The notes below the pieces were generated by a model. That model saw nothing but the letters and a program-made list of their open reading frames with translations. It did no database searches and was not told the DNA's origin. Source: Thermodesulfovibrio sp. (lineage in GTDB: Bacteria > Nitrospirota > Thermodesulfovibrionia > Thermodesulfovibrionales > Thermodesulfovibrionaceae). Taken from it: a DNA stretch of 13,784 bases. How positions within the stretch are numbered: position 1 is the first letter of the stretch; each line of letters opens with the position of its first letter. A program made the position numbers and the translations under genes. Positions 6,977 to 13,784 of the stretch are shown here, piece after piece. Where the stretch lies: NCBI GenBank assembly GCA_026415995.1, contig JAOAGB010000086.1, forward strand, positions 1 to 13,784. The letters run 5' to 3'.

Positions 6977-7748
6977 TAATTCCTTGTTTTTCTTCTCCTC
7001 TTTCCTGCAAAGCTGGTGCTGATTCATCTTTCTGAGTTTCTGTAAACTCCTCTTTAATAATTCCTCTTTTTTGCATTATGAAATAAATGAGATTAGCTCG
7101 TTTTTCAATGAATTTAGAATTTCCAGAGGGACTATACTTTATAGGATTCGGCAAAGCAGCAGCTAACCTTGCTGCTTCCATAGGATTAAGTTCAAAAGCC
7201 GATTTCCCAAAATGATATCTTGATGCAGCCTCTGCTCCAAATACTCCTTCTCCCCACTCAGCTATATTCAGATAAAGCTCAAGAATCCTTTTTTTTGAGA
7301 GAGTTCTCTCAAGTCTCCATGTAATTATTGCCTCTTGTATCTTCCTTACAGGATTCTTAGAAGGACTGAGATAAAGATTTTTTGCCAGTTGTTGAGTGAT
7401 AGTGCTTCCACCATATTTTAATTTCTTTTCCTTTATATCCCTTTCAATTGCCTTTTTTATTGCTTCTATATCGAATCCAGAATGACGATAAAATTTATCA
7501 TCTTCACCAATAAGTACTGCTTTGACAAGATAGGGGGAAATTCTTTCTATGGATACCCACTGCTTTTTCAAGGTTATTTTTTTGCCTTCTCTTTGCCACT
7601 GCTCTAAACGATAATTCATCATGGCTGTAATGGATGGATTTTTTTTCTTCAAGGAAGAAACATCAACTGTGAATGGATAAATAATAATATATGACAGATA
7701 TATAAGAACAAAAAAAACTATTAACTTTAAAAACCATTTAAACATCAT
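6936..7748 (-). CDS. mtgA: Monofunctional biosynthetic peptidoglycan transglycosylase (GT51)
   Basis: MtgA polymerises lipid II into glycan strands at the outer face of the inner membrane and lacks the transpeptidase domain of class A PBPs. From the ATG at 7748 it has 270 residues. One N-terminal membrane anchor (about 4-26) is followed by the GT51 domain (about 65-235). Motifs in order are GEDDKFYRHSGFD (81-93) with catalytic Glu82, GGSTITQQLAKNLYL (113-127), RKIQEA (135-140), KKRILELYLN (152-161) and GVFGAEAASRYHFGKSA (168-184). A hydrophilic tail of about 35 residues (236-270), rich in Glu, Gln and Ser, extends past the domain and is not a family hallmark; its end is the part overlapping malQ. 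A GTG at 7758-7760 could add four residues. No strong Shine-Dalgarno precedes either start. It stands alone, divergent from the mlaD-def operon. Confidence 0.92.
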   Translation of the reverse strand: MMFKWFLKLIVFFVLIYLSYIIIYPFTVDVSSLKKKNPSITAMMNYRLEQWQREGKKITLKKQWVSIERISPYLVKAVLIGEDDKFYRHSGFDIEAIKKAIERDIKEKKLKYGGSTITQQLAKNLYLSPSKNPVRKIQEAIITWRLERTLSKKRILELYLNIAEWGEGVFGAEAASRYHFGKSAFELNPMEAARLAAALPNPIKYSPSGNSKFIEKRANLIYFIMQKRGIIKEEFTETQKDESAPALQERGEEKQGIIIESTVSDPSSLK

Positions 7749-7824
7749 ATATTTTATCACTTAATGCTTATATTGGTTAAATATTTCTATCATTTTGTGC
7801 TTAAACTTTATTAAAATAAACAAA

Positions 7825-8775
7825 ATGTTTGACAGAAAAAAACAGATTAAATGGGGTGCATTGAAGGTAGGTTTGGTCTTTACCGTTACATTATTAATTG
7901 TCTTTTTAGTAATAATTTTCTCTGGTGGCATTCAAGCTTTATTACAAAAAAGAGAACAAATAGAAGTAAGAATTAACGATGTAAAAGGATTGAGGAAAGG
8001 TGCTCCCGTAAGAGTTGCGGGTGTAGATGTAGGTTATGTAAAGGATATAAAACTTCATAAGGATTTTGGAACTGTTGTCAAGGTATCCCTAAATAAAGAA
8101 ATTCTTGATTATTTAAAGGTAGACGCTAAAGCTTCTGTTCAGACAATAGGGTTATTGGGCGATAAATACCTGGAGATAATACCTGGTGATTCTTCAACAC
8201 CTTTTGATCCTTCAAAGGCGATGTATGGTTATCCACAGACAGAAATAAGAGACATAGTTGGCGTAGCAACCTCTACAATAAATAGAATTGATAGCTTGAT
8301 TTATAAAGTAGACATATTGATAACAGATATAATGGAATCTAAGGGTAGTTTCTCTAAGTTAATTAATGACCCTTCATTATATGATAATTTGAACACATCA
8401 ATCTCTGAACTTAAAAAAATCATTGAAGATATAAGAACAGGAAGCTTAGGAATGCTTTCTAAGGACAAAGAACTCTATCAAAAATTATCAAATACAATCA
8501 AAAACTTTGAAGAAGTCTCGAACAAACTATCTTCCTCCCAAGGCAGCTTAGGCAAACTGATAAATGAACCCGATTTATATGAAAACCTAATTAAGGTCTC
8601 ACAAAGACTTGATAAAATCTTACAAGAACTTGATAAATCTGAAGGCACCATATCAATGCTCTTAAGAGACAAGCAGACTGCTGAAGATTTAAGGCAAAGT
8701 GTAAGAGAAATAAAAGAATTAATTGAGGAAATCAAAAAAAATCCGAAAAAGTTTTTTAAATTTAGCGTATTTTAA
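7825..8775 (+). CDS. MCE/MlaD family protein (lipid-transport type), membrane anchored, with helical repeats
   Basis: MCE proteins bind lipids and bridge the envelope, usually as hexamers joined to MlaE/MlaF-type ABC transporters. This 316-residue protein has a cytoplasmic start, one membrane segment (about 12-34), and an MCE domain (about 45-122) with VKGLRKGAPVRVAGVDVGYV (53-72) and IGLLGDKYLEIIPG (108-121). From 174 to 307 there are four tandem helical repeats of 32-34 residues, so the periplasmic part is probably a long coiled structure. The C-terminus is NPKKFFKFSVF. I chose the ATG at 7825 because it lies right before the charged membrane-anchor lead; a TTG at 7795 would add ten residues. 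No Shine-Dalgarno is visible at either. Unusually, no MlaE or MlaF gene is adjacent. It leads a translation-related operon, with def starting 13 nt later. The exact lipid role is inferred from family only. Confidence 0.88.
   Translation: MFDRKKQIKWGALKVGLVFTVTLLIVFLVIIFSGGIQALLQKREQIEVRINDVKGLRKGAPVRVAGVDVGYVKDIKLHKDFGTVVKVSLNKEILDYLKVDAKASVQTIGLLGDKYLEIIPGDSSTPFDPSKAMYGYPQTEIRDIVGVATSTINRIDSLIYKVDILITDIMESKGSFSKLINDPSLYDNLNTSISELKKIIEDIRTGSLGMLSKDKELYQKLSNTIKNFEEVSNKLSSSQGSLGKLINEPDLYENLIKVSQRLDKILQELDKSEGTISMLLRDKQTAEDLRQSVREIKELIEEIKKNPKKFFKFSVF
8344..8745 (+). repeat. Four tandem coding repeats in the MlaD-like protein
   Basis: Repeats start at residues 174, 206, 240 and 274: GSFSKLINDPSLYDNL, GSLGMLSKDKELYQKL, GSLGKLINEPDLYENL and GTISMLLRDKQTAEDL. 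Each is followed by a heptad-like helix such as SISELKKIIEDI. The pattern is G-(S/T)-x-x-x-x-L, then about five residues, then L-Y-x-x-L; the fourth unit is the most degenerate. The repetition is clear in protein but weak in DNA, so the duplication is old. Confidence 0.8.
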
Positions 8776-8777
8776 GT

Positions 8778-8783
8778 TATAAT
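8778..8783 (+). promoter_or_regulatory. Candidate -10 box for a leaderless def transcript
   Basis: A perfect TATAAT lies between the mlaD stop (8773-8775) and the def ATG (8789). Initiation at the usual 6-8 nt downstream would fall on the start codon itself. No Shine-Dalgarno precedes def. The -35 region at 8755-8760 (TTTAAA) is a poor match, so this is suggestive only. Confidence 0.35.
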
Positions 8784-8788
8784 TTTAT

Positions 8789-9289
8789 ATGGCAGTTCTT
8801 GAAATAAGAAAATATCCCGATGAAATTCTTAAAAAGAAAGCTCTCCCTATTACAGAAATCGACAAAAATATTCAAAAACTCATAGATGACATGATAGAAA
8901 CAATGTATAAAGCCAACGGAGTAGGCTTGGCTGCTCCACAGGTGGGTGTTTCCCAAAGATTAATTGTGGTTGACACCAGTTCTCGAGAGGAAAATCAATC
9001 ACTTATTGTGCTAATTAATCCAGAAATAATCAACTCTGAAGGAGAAGTTCTTTCAGAAGAGGGATGCCTAAGCCTTCCAGGATTTACAACAAGATTAAAA
9101 AGAGGAGAAAAAATCCTTGTAAGAGGATTAGACAGAAAGGGTAAGGAAATAGAAATATATGCAGAAGGCCTTTTTTCAAGAGCGCTTCAACATGAAATTG
9201 ATCATCTTAATGGAATGTTACTTATAGACAGAATAAGTCCACTTAAAAGAGAGCTTTTCAGAAGAAGATATCAAAAGGTAAAAAAATAA
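8789..9289 (+). CDS. def: Peptide deformylase
   Basis: Def removes the formyl group from the N-terminal Met of nascent proteins at the ribosome exit. All three family motifs are intact in this 166-residue protein: GVGLAAPQVG (44-53, with Gln51), EEGCLSLPG (90-98, with metal ligand Cys93) and QHEIDHLNG (134-142, with metal ligands His135 and His139 and catalytic Glu136). Length and the EGCLS form fit the standard iron or zinc bacterial type. The ATG at 8789 begins the conserved MAVLEIRKYPDEIL lead, but there is no Shine-Dalgarno; a TATAAT 5 nt upstream hints at leaderless translation. fmt follows after 7 nt, the classic def-fmt pairing in which one enzyme removes the group the other adds. Confidence 0.97.
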   Translation: MAVLEIRKYPDEILKKKALPITEIDKNIQKLIDDMIETMYKANGVGLAAPQVGVSQRLIVVDTSSREENQSLIVLINPEIINSEGEVLSEEGCLSLPGFTTRLKRGEKILVRGLDRKGKEIEIYAEGLFSRALQHEIDHLNGMLLIDRISPLKRELFRRRYQKVKK

Positions 9290-9296
9290 TCGTAGC

Positions 9297-10232
9297 ATGT
9301 CCACAACAAAAAAAAACATTGTTTTTTTTGGCACTCCAGACTTTGCATTACCTACTCTTAAATTGCTTATATCAAAAGGTGAGAATATTTCTCTTGTTGT
9401 TACCCAACCAGATAAACCTAAAGGAAGGGGAAAAACAGTCCAACCACCTGAAGTAAAAAAAATTGCTCTACAATATGGACTTCCTCTTGTTCAGCCTGAA
9501 AAAATAAAAGATGAGGGATTTATTGAACAATTAAGAAAGGTAGAACCAGAATTTGCCATAGTGGTAGCCTATGGGAAAATACTACCTAAGGAAATACTAC
9601 AAATTCCTAAATATGGATGCATTAACCTTCATGCATCACTTTTGCCAAAATACAGAGGTGCAGCTCCTATTCAATGGGCGTTAATAAAAGGAGAGAGTGT
9701 TACTGGGGTAACAACAATGTTAATTGATGAAGGACTTGATACAGGTCCTGTTCTCCTTCAAAAATTAATACCAATAGATGAAGAAGACAATGCTTTAACC
9801 TTATCTGAAAAATTATCTACTATTGGAGCAGAATTAGTATATGAGACAATTCAAGGGTTAAGAAACGGAGTAATAATACCTCAGCCTCAAAAGGGTGAAC
9901 CCACCTATGCACCCCAACTAAAAAAACAGGATGGAAGAATAAACTGGAATTCTTCTGCAAAAGAAATTTTTAATCTAATTCGTGGTACCTATCCTTGGCC
10001 CTGTGCACAATGTCTTTTTAAAGAGGAGAGAATTAAAATAATAAAAGCTCAACTTGCAGAAGGCGATTCTATCCCCGGGCTTATACTAAGGGCAAAGCAA
10101 GATCTGATAATTGGAACAGGCAATGGAGCAATAAAAATTTTACTGATTCAACCAGAAGGCAAGAAAATAATGACAGCAAAGGAATTTATTTGCGGAAGAA
10201 AAATAAATGAAGGCATGGATTACTTTTCTTAG
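9297..10232 (+). CDS. fmt: Methionyl-tRNA formyltransferase
   Basis: Fmt transfers a formyl group from 10-formyltetrahydrofolate to Met on initiator tRNA, producing the substrate whose product Def later processes. It is 311 residues, normal for the family. The N-terminal catalytic domain (about 6-205) has FFGTPDFALPTL (10-21), TQPDKPKGRGK (36-46), CINLHASLLPKYRGAAPIQW (108-127) and IDEGLDTGPVL (143-153). The catalytic triad aligns as Asn110, His112 and Asp148. The C-terminal tRNA-binding domain (about 210-305) begins near KKQDGRINWNSSAKEI. The ATG at 9297 lies 7 nt after the def stop and has only a distant, weak AGG upstream, so coupling with def is likely. Its last 26 bases overlap the DUF116 gene. 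Confidence 0.97.
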   Translation: MSTTKKNIVFFGTPDFALPTLKLLISKGENISLVVTQPDKPKGRGKTVQPPEVKKIALQYGLPLVQPEKIKDEGFIEQLRKVEPEFAIVVAYGKILPKEILQIPKYGCINLHASLLPKYRGAAPIQWALIKGESVTGVTTMLIDEGLDTGPVLLQKLIPIDEEDNALTLSEKLSTIGAELVYETIQGLRNGVIIPQPQKGEPTYAPQLKKQDGRINWNSSAKEIFNLIRGTYPWPCAQCLFKEERIKIIKAQLAEGDSIPGLILRAKQDLIIGTGNGAIKILLIQPEGKKIMTAKEFICGRKINEGMDYFS

Positions 10233-10758
10233 AGGTTTTACCTTAAAAGTCTATTATCCTATATTAATGCTCTTAGGTGCTTTTTTAAGAAGTAAAAGAA
10301 CCTCGTTTCAGGCGTACATAATTAAACTAAACAATTCTCTTGTAATGCAAGATAGTTATAAAATCAATAAAATCTTACTTTTACTGCCTCATTGTATCCA
10401 AAATTCAAAGTGTGATGTACGTCTTACCTTTGATGTCTTTAAGTGTAAAAGATGCGGGATGTGTAAAATAAAAGACCTAATAGAGTTGTCAGAAAATAAT
10501 GGCATTGCCATATCAATTGCAACAGGTGGCACCATTGCACGTAAAGTCGTAAAAGAAGAAAAACCCGATGCCATAGTAGCTGTTGCCTGCGAAAGAGACC
10601 TCTCAAGTGGAATTGTAGATACTTATCCTATCCCTGTCTTAGGAATTCTTAATGAAAGGCCCTACGGACCTTGTATAGATACAACCGTAAGCTTAGAAAA
10701 AGTAAGGCATGCAATACAATGGTTTATAAAAAATTCTCACCAAGACAAGAAGCAGTAA
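10207..10758 (+). CDS. DUF116 family protein, cysteine-rich, function unknown
   Basis: This 183-residue protein matches what I know of DUF116 (PF01976); no activity is established. The N-terminus (about 1-50) has one hydrophobic, basic-flanked segment (FTLKVYYPILMLLGAF, 11-26) that may touch or cross the membrane. The conserved core has LLLPHCIQNSKC (58-69), then FKCKRCGMCKIKDL (78-91), a Gly-rich turn ATGGTIARKVV (105-115), and DAIVAVACERDLSSGI (121-136) and YGPCIDTTV (153-161). Seven cysteines (63, 69, 80, 83, 86, 128, 156), four of them within C-x5-C and C-x2-C-x2-C spacings, suggest a metal or Fe-S site; this is inference. GGAAG at 10194-10198 supports the ATG at 10207. The gene overlaps fmt by 26 nt and rsmB by 40 nt, so it is locked into the translation operon, which argues for a co-expressed role. 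Confidence 0.85.
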   Translation: MKAWITFLRGFTLKVYYPILMLLGAFLRSKRTSFQAYIIKLNNSLVMQDSYKINKILLLLPHCIQNSKCDVRLTFDVFKCKRCGMCKIKDLIELSENNGIAISIATGGTIARKVVKEEKPDAIVAVACERDLSSGIVDTYPIPVLGILNERPYGPCIDTTVSLEKVRHAIQWFIKNSHQDKKQ

Positions 10759-12071
10759 GAATTCTTTCCAAAATTTTCAAAAAAGGAATATCTTTAAAAA
10801 CTTTGCTTAGCGATGAAGTGGTTGATAAATTTAGTATATCAGACAAAGCCTTTTTAAAAGAATTAGTCTACGGAGTGCTTAGGAATTTATACTACATAGA
10901 TTGGCTTCTTGAGAATTTTTATAGGAATAAAAAACTACTTTCTAACTATACTATTAATAATTTAAGGTGTGCCATATATCAACTGATTTTTATGAAACTT
11001 CCTTCTTATGCAGTTACAAATGAAGCTGTGAATTTAGAAAAGGCTTTCAATGGGAAACCTTCGGTAGTAAACGCCATATTGAGAAATTTTATTAGGAACA
11101 AACTTGATAATTCTATTAGGTTGTCATCTATAGACTTGAACCTTACACAAAATAATAAATTAGAGTATCTATATTTAAAATATTCACATCCTAAATGGCT
11201 AATTAAAAGATGGCTTGAAAGATTCAAAGAGGAAGAAACAGAGGCTTTATTGAGGTCAAATAATCAAAAACCACCATTTACAATTGCAGTGAAACCTGCA
11301 GAAAGAAATGATGTGGCAGATTATTTAAATAAAAATGGATTTACTACAAAATTTACAAAATATGCTCCTTCAGGCTTAATTATCGAAGGACAAGGATATG
11401 AAATAAGGAACTTTCTACAAAAGTCCAATTTTTTCTGGATTGTTCAGGATGAAGCCTCTCAACTTGCCTGTTTTTTGTTAGAACCTGAGGAAGACTCCTC
11501 AGTTTTAGATGTTTGTTCATCCCCTGGAGGCAAAGCTCTTTTAACTGCTGCGTTGATGAAGAAAGGTAAAATAATCTGTATTGAAAAGGATAAAAGAAGG
11601 TTTAAAATTTTAAATGAAAATATTCAAAGGAATAAAAAATTTTTACCTCAAATACAGATTGAAAGCATTCTTATTGACGCAATTGAATTCAAGAATAATT
11701 TTCCCTTCGAAAGAATAATATTAGATGCGCCCTGTTCTTCCCTTGGGGTAATTAGAAGAAATCCAGATGTGAGATATCGATGTAATGAAAGGGAACTAAA
11801 TAAACTTTCGCAAAATCAGACGATTTTACTTGAACATGTTTCAAAATTTTTATCAAAGGGTGGTATTCTACTCTATGCAGTATGTTCTACTGAACCAGAA
11901 GAGGGAGAGATAGTAATTGAGAAATTTTTACATAAATTCAAAGAATTTTGTACTATAAATAGTGCACATTCATTTTTTAAAAGTTTTTATGTTAAAAAAG
12001 GCATGATAAGAACCTTTCCTCACAAACATGAAATGGACGGTTTTTTTATGGCAAGGATTATGCTAAAATGA
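10719..12071 (+). CDS. rsmB: 16S rRNA (cytosine-C5)-methyltransferase RsmB
   Basis: RsmB makes m5C967 (E. coli numbering) in 16S rRNA using SAM. From the ATG at 10719 it has 450 residues. The N-terminal NusB-like RNA-binding domain covers about 5-135 (SPRQEAVRILSKIF, YGVLRN, NEAVNLEKAF, VVNAILRNF). The SAM-dependent Rossmann domain (about 240-450) has QDEASQLA (243-250), VLDVCSSPGGKA (262-273), the ILDAPCSSLGVIRRNPDVRY block (334-353, Cys339), LLYAVCSTEPEEGE (384-397, nucleophile Cys389) and the final GFFMARI. Both family cysteines are present. I chose this start because it matches where the NusB-like domain begins and has TAAGG at 10703-10707; the longer frame from 10671 adds 16 residues of non-family sequence. 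It overlaps DUF116 by 40 nt and the PASTA gene by 4 nt. Confidence 0.94.
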   Translation: MVYKKFSPRQEAVRILSKIFKKGISLKTLLSDEVVDKFSISDKAFLKELVYGVLRNLYYIDWLLENFYRNKKLLSNYTINNLRCAIYQLIFMKLPSYAVTNEAVNLEKAFNGKPSVVNAILRNFIRNKLDNSIRLSSIDLNLTQNNKLEYLYLKYSHPKWLIKRWLERFKEEETEALLRSNNQKPPFTIAVKPAERNDVADYLNKNGFTTKFTKYAPSGLIIEGQGYEIRNFLQKSNFFWIVQDEASQLACFLLEPEEDSSVLDVCSSPGGKALLTAALMKKGKIICIEKDKRRFKILNENIQRNKKFLPQIQIESILIDAIEFKNNFPFERIILDAPCSSLGVIRRNPDVRYRCNERELNKLSQNQTILLEHVSKFLSKGGILLYAVCSTEPEEGEIVIEKFLHKFKEFCTINSAHSFFKSFYVKKGMIRTFPHKHEMDGFFMARIMLK

Positions 12072-12565
12072 AAAAATTTTTATTTATCATAGCCTTAATA
12101 CTTGTAGGATTTTTAAGTGGATATTTATTATTAACCTTTATAATTTTATCTGGAAAAACCGAAGTACCAGACTTGAAAGGAAAAGATATTGTGCAAGCAA
12201 ATCAGATACTGAGAGAAAAAGGACTTCATATAAGAATAGATGGCCATGAATATTCTGATAGTCCTGTAGGTACTATTTTTAAACAAGAACCTCCTGCAGG
12301 AATAAGAGTAAAGAGTGGTAGAGAAATCGGGGTAGTTATAAGCAAAGGAATGAGATTTGCTTTTTTACCCGATGTAACAGGAATTCCCTACGAAGAAGCA
12401 GAAAGGAAACTCAAAGAAATAGGGATTCCAATTGAAAAGGTCATTTATATTAACTCAGAAGTCTATCCCGAGTTAACTGTAATAGCTCAAAGACCTGAAC
12501 CCGATGAGGGGGGACAATCTATTAAACTACTTGTATCAAAAAAACAAAAGGAGGAACAAAATTGA
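12068..12565 (+). CDS. Membrane-anchored protein with two PASTA domains
   Basis: This 165-residue protein has one N-terminal membrane segment (about 4-28), a start too long and hydrophobic to be a typical cleaved signal, so it is probably an anchor. Two extracytoplasmic PASTA domains follow: about 31-95 (EVPDLKGKDIVQANQILREK through VGVVISKG-like ending) and about 98-160 (LPDVTGIPYEEAERKLKEIG to LLVSKK). PASTA domains bind muropeptides or act as spacers in cell-wall proteins such as PBP2x and Ser/Thr kinases; here there is no kinase or PBP domain. The start overlaps the rsmB stop as ATGA, implying coupled translation. A short PASTA protein between rsmB and rpe is a layout I recall from other bacteria of this kind, but its job is not established. 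Confidence 0.87.
   Translation: MKKFLFIIALILVGFLSGYLLLTFIILSGKTEVPDLKGKDIVQANQILREKGLHIRIDGHEYSDSPVGTIFKQEPPAGIRVKSGREIGVVISKGMRFAFLPDVTGIPYEEAERKLKEIGIPIEKVIYINSEVYPELTVIAQRPEPDEGGQSIKLLVSKKQKEEQN
12548..12554 (+). promoter_or_regulatory. Strong ribosome binding site for the TTG start of rpe
   Basis: AAGGAGG lies 7 nt before the TTG at 12562 and inside the PASTA gene. It settles the unusual TTG start, since the conserved IAPSLLSADF begins at residue 4 and no ATG lies nearby. Confidence 0.8.
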
Positions 12566-13215
12566 CCTTAATAGCACCTTCGTTGCTTTCCGCTGATTTT
12601 GGAAAGATAGCTGATGAGGTAAGGCTCGCTGAAGAAGCAGGAGCTGATATGCTTCACATTGACGTAATGGATGGTTTATTTGTACCAAATATTACTATTG
12701 GTCCTTTAGTAATAGAGGCTATAAAAAAATCAACAAAACTTCCCCTTGATGTTCATCTAATGATTGTAAATCCTGATAAATATATTGACCAATTTGTGAA
12801 TGCAGGAGCTGATATTTTAACAGTTCATGTTGAAGCATCAACACATCTTCATAGAACAGTGTGGGACATAAAAAATAGAGGGATTAAAGCTGGTGTTTCT
12901 CTTAACCCAGCTACTCCCATATATTCTATAGAGGAAATAATAAAAGACTTAGACTTAATTCTAATCATGTCTGTTAATCCGGGTTTTGGAGGACAATCAT
13001 TTATCTCTTCATCGTTAGATAAAATTAAGAGAACTAAAAAACTTATAACTAAAAGCAAAACAAATACACTTATTGAAGTAGATGGAGGAGTAAAACTATC
13101 TAATGCAAGAGAAATTATCAATGCAGGAGCTGATATACTTGTCATGGGTTCAGAATTTTTTGGACAGAAGGATTACAAAAAATTTATGGGAAAATTGAAG
13201 GAAAAAATTAAATGA
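12562..13215 (+). CDS. rpe: Ribulose-phosphate 3-epimerase
   Basis: Rpe interconverts D-ribulose 5-phosphate and D-xylulose 5-phosphate in the pentose phosphate pathway. This 217-residue TIM-barrel protein is full length. Family blocks are IAPSLLSADFGKI (4-16), LHIDVMDGLFVPNITIGP (31-48), LDVHLMIVNP (62-71), HVEAS (89-93), GVSLNPATP (111-119), MSVNPGFGGQSFI (136-148), EVDGGV (172-177) and GADILVMGSEFF (189-200). Metal ligands are His32, Asp34, His65 and Asp174, with Asp34 and Asp174 as the acid/base pair. It starts at TTG, supported by a strong Shine-Dalgarno, and the start overlaps the PASTA stop as TTGA. It shares ATGA with the TPR gene that follows. Its presence in a translation operon is a matter of conserved neighbourhood and not of pathway. 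Confidence 0.97.
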   Translation: MTLIAPSLLSADFGKIADEVRLAEEAGADMLHIDVMDGLFVPNITIGPLVIEAIKKSTKLPLDVHLMIVNPDKYIDQFVNAGADILTVHVEASTHLHRTVWDIKNRGIKAGVSLNPATPIYSIEEIIKDLDLILIMSVNPGFGGQSFISSSLDKIKRTKKLITKSKTNTLIEVDGGVKLSNAREIINAGADILVMGSEFFGQKDYKKFMGKLKEKIK

Positions 13216-13784
13216 AAATTAAGGAATATATTGAAAAGGCAGAATCTCTTAGAAACAAAGGATTCTTTAAAGAATCTTTAAAAATATGGCACAAAATTTA
13301 CAAAATAGGTATTCAGAAAAACAATCCACAGCTTACTATAGATTCATTAATTGCCTTGGGTGATTTAAATAGAATAATTGGTAAATTCACTAAATCCTTA
13401 GATTATTATAAAGAGGCAGCCGAACTTTCTGAAATTTTAGAAAATGAAATATATACTGCAGACAGTATATGTGGATTAGCTTTATGTTATAAGGCAATTG
13501 GTAAATGGAAAGAAGGGTTAAATCTTGTAAGAAAATCAAGAAAAATTTATGAAAGAAATGGTGATAAAAAAGGCATTGCCTTCACTTTGTGGGCTGAAGG
13601 AGCTATTTGGAGATTTGGTGGTAGAATAAAAAAATCCTTAGAAAACTATGAAAAGGCTCTCCAAATATTCAAAAAAATCAAGGACATTAGTGCTTTAGGA
13701 TATAGTTATTGCGGATTAGGAGGAAGTTCAAGGATAGACGGCAAATTTTCAGAATCCTTGAAGTTCTATCAACAGGCAAACGAA
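13212..13784 (+). CDS. TPR-repeat protein (3' end outside window)
   Basis: The frame opens at the ATG overlapping the rpe stop (ATGA) and stays open for 191 codons to the window edge. The protein is Lys-rich, with no signal peptide, and is built of repeats about 40 residues long typical of the tetratricopeptide superfamily: GFFKESLKIWHKIYKIG (17-33), GKFTKSLDYYKEAAELSE (57-74), GKWKEGLNLVRKSRKIYE (97-114), GRIKKSLENYEKALQIFK (137-154) and GKFSESLKFYQQANE (177-191). The longer period and alternating Gly resemble the TPR_12/LGN-like type. Such domains bind protein partners; nothing here shows which. A catalytic or output domain could follow past the window. It appears to be the next gene of the def-rpe operon. 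Confidence 0.85.
   Translation, partial: MKIKEYIEKAESLRNKGFFKESLKIWHKIYKIGIQKNNPQLTIDSLIALGDLNRIIGKFTKSLDYYKEAAELSEILENEIYTADSICGLALCYKAIGKWKEGLNLVRKSRKIYERNGDKKGIAFTLWAEGAIWRFGGRIKKSLENYEKALQIFKKIKDISALGYSYCGLGGSSRIDGKFSESLKFYQQANE

Noticed and set aside
7807..7820. TTTATT-AA-AATAAA near-palindrome just before mlaD
   Set aside because: All-AT and short; expected often by chance in this composition, so not listed as an operator.
12849..13145. 98-codon minus-strand open frame inside rpe
   Set aside because: It is the mirror of a well-conserved rpe reading frame and resembles no protein family.
1..13784. Mobile element, CRISPR, tRNA/rRNA or phage/defence island
   Set aside because: No transposase, integrase, direct-repeat array, tRNA-like fold or terminal repeats were found. 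Gene content and composition are uniform across the window.

Overview
The window is AT-rich (roughly one third G+C by eye). Its proteins are rich in Lys, Glu and Ile, and all are bacterial housekeeping or transport types. The gene content (a selenocysteine-using selD, and a def-fmt-DUF116-rsmB-PASTA-rpe run) and composition suggest a thermophilic anaerobe of the Nitrospirota, for example a Thermodesulfovibrio relative. That placement is an inference from family recognition, not a database result. I see no mobile element, CRISPR array, tRNA or rRNA.

Layout. Bases 1-130 hold at most the tail of an upstream gene. On the minus strand lie hsp20 (160-639), with a clear hairpin terminator and a good sigma70-type promoter, and selD (745-1770). 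SelD is the most notable gene: its frame contains an in-frame UGA at codon 11, exactly at the catalytic Cys position of the family, followed by a hairpin that fits a bacterial SECIS. It is therefore best read as a selenoprotein that makes the selenium donor needed for its own synthesis. Any annotation that starts at or after base 1713 loses the active site.

Divergent from selD is a plus-strand unit. It encodes a fused double-permease ABC transporter protein (1949-3661), its ATPase of the nitrate/sulfonate/bicarbonate type with an extra C-terminal domain (3664-4956), and an overlapping 4-alpha-glucanotransferase, malQ (about 4928-6976). No substrate-binding protein is nearby, so the transported compound is unknown. 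malQ runs tail to tail into mtgA (6936-7748, minus), a monofunctional peptidoglycan glycosyltransferase, with a 41-bp coding overlap.

Divergent from mtgA is a long, tightly packed plus-strand unit. It encodes an MCE/MlaD-like lipid-transport protein with four tandem helical repeats, peptide deformylase (def), methionyl-tRNA formyltransferase (fmt), a cysteine-rich DUF116 protein, the 16S rRNA m5C methyltransferase rsmB, a membrane-anchored two-PASTA protein, ribulose-phosphate epimerase (rpe), and a TPR protein cut by the window end. From fmt onward every junction overlaps (26, 40, 4, 4 and 4 nt), which points to translational coupling. def and fmt together handle N-formylmethionine on initiator tRNA and nascent chains, and rsmB modifies the ribosome. 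The role of DUF116 inside this conserved-looking block is unknown. I found no clearly new multi-gene system; the UGA-recoded selD and the DUF116 gene are the items most worth following.
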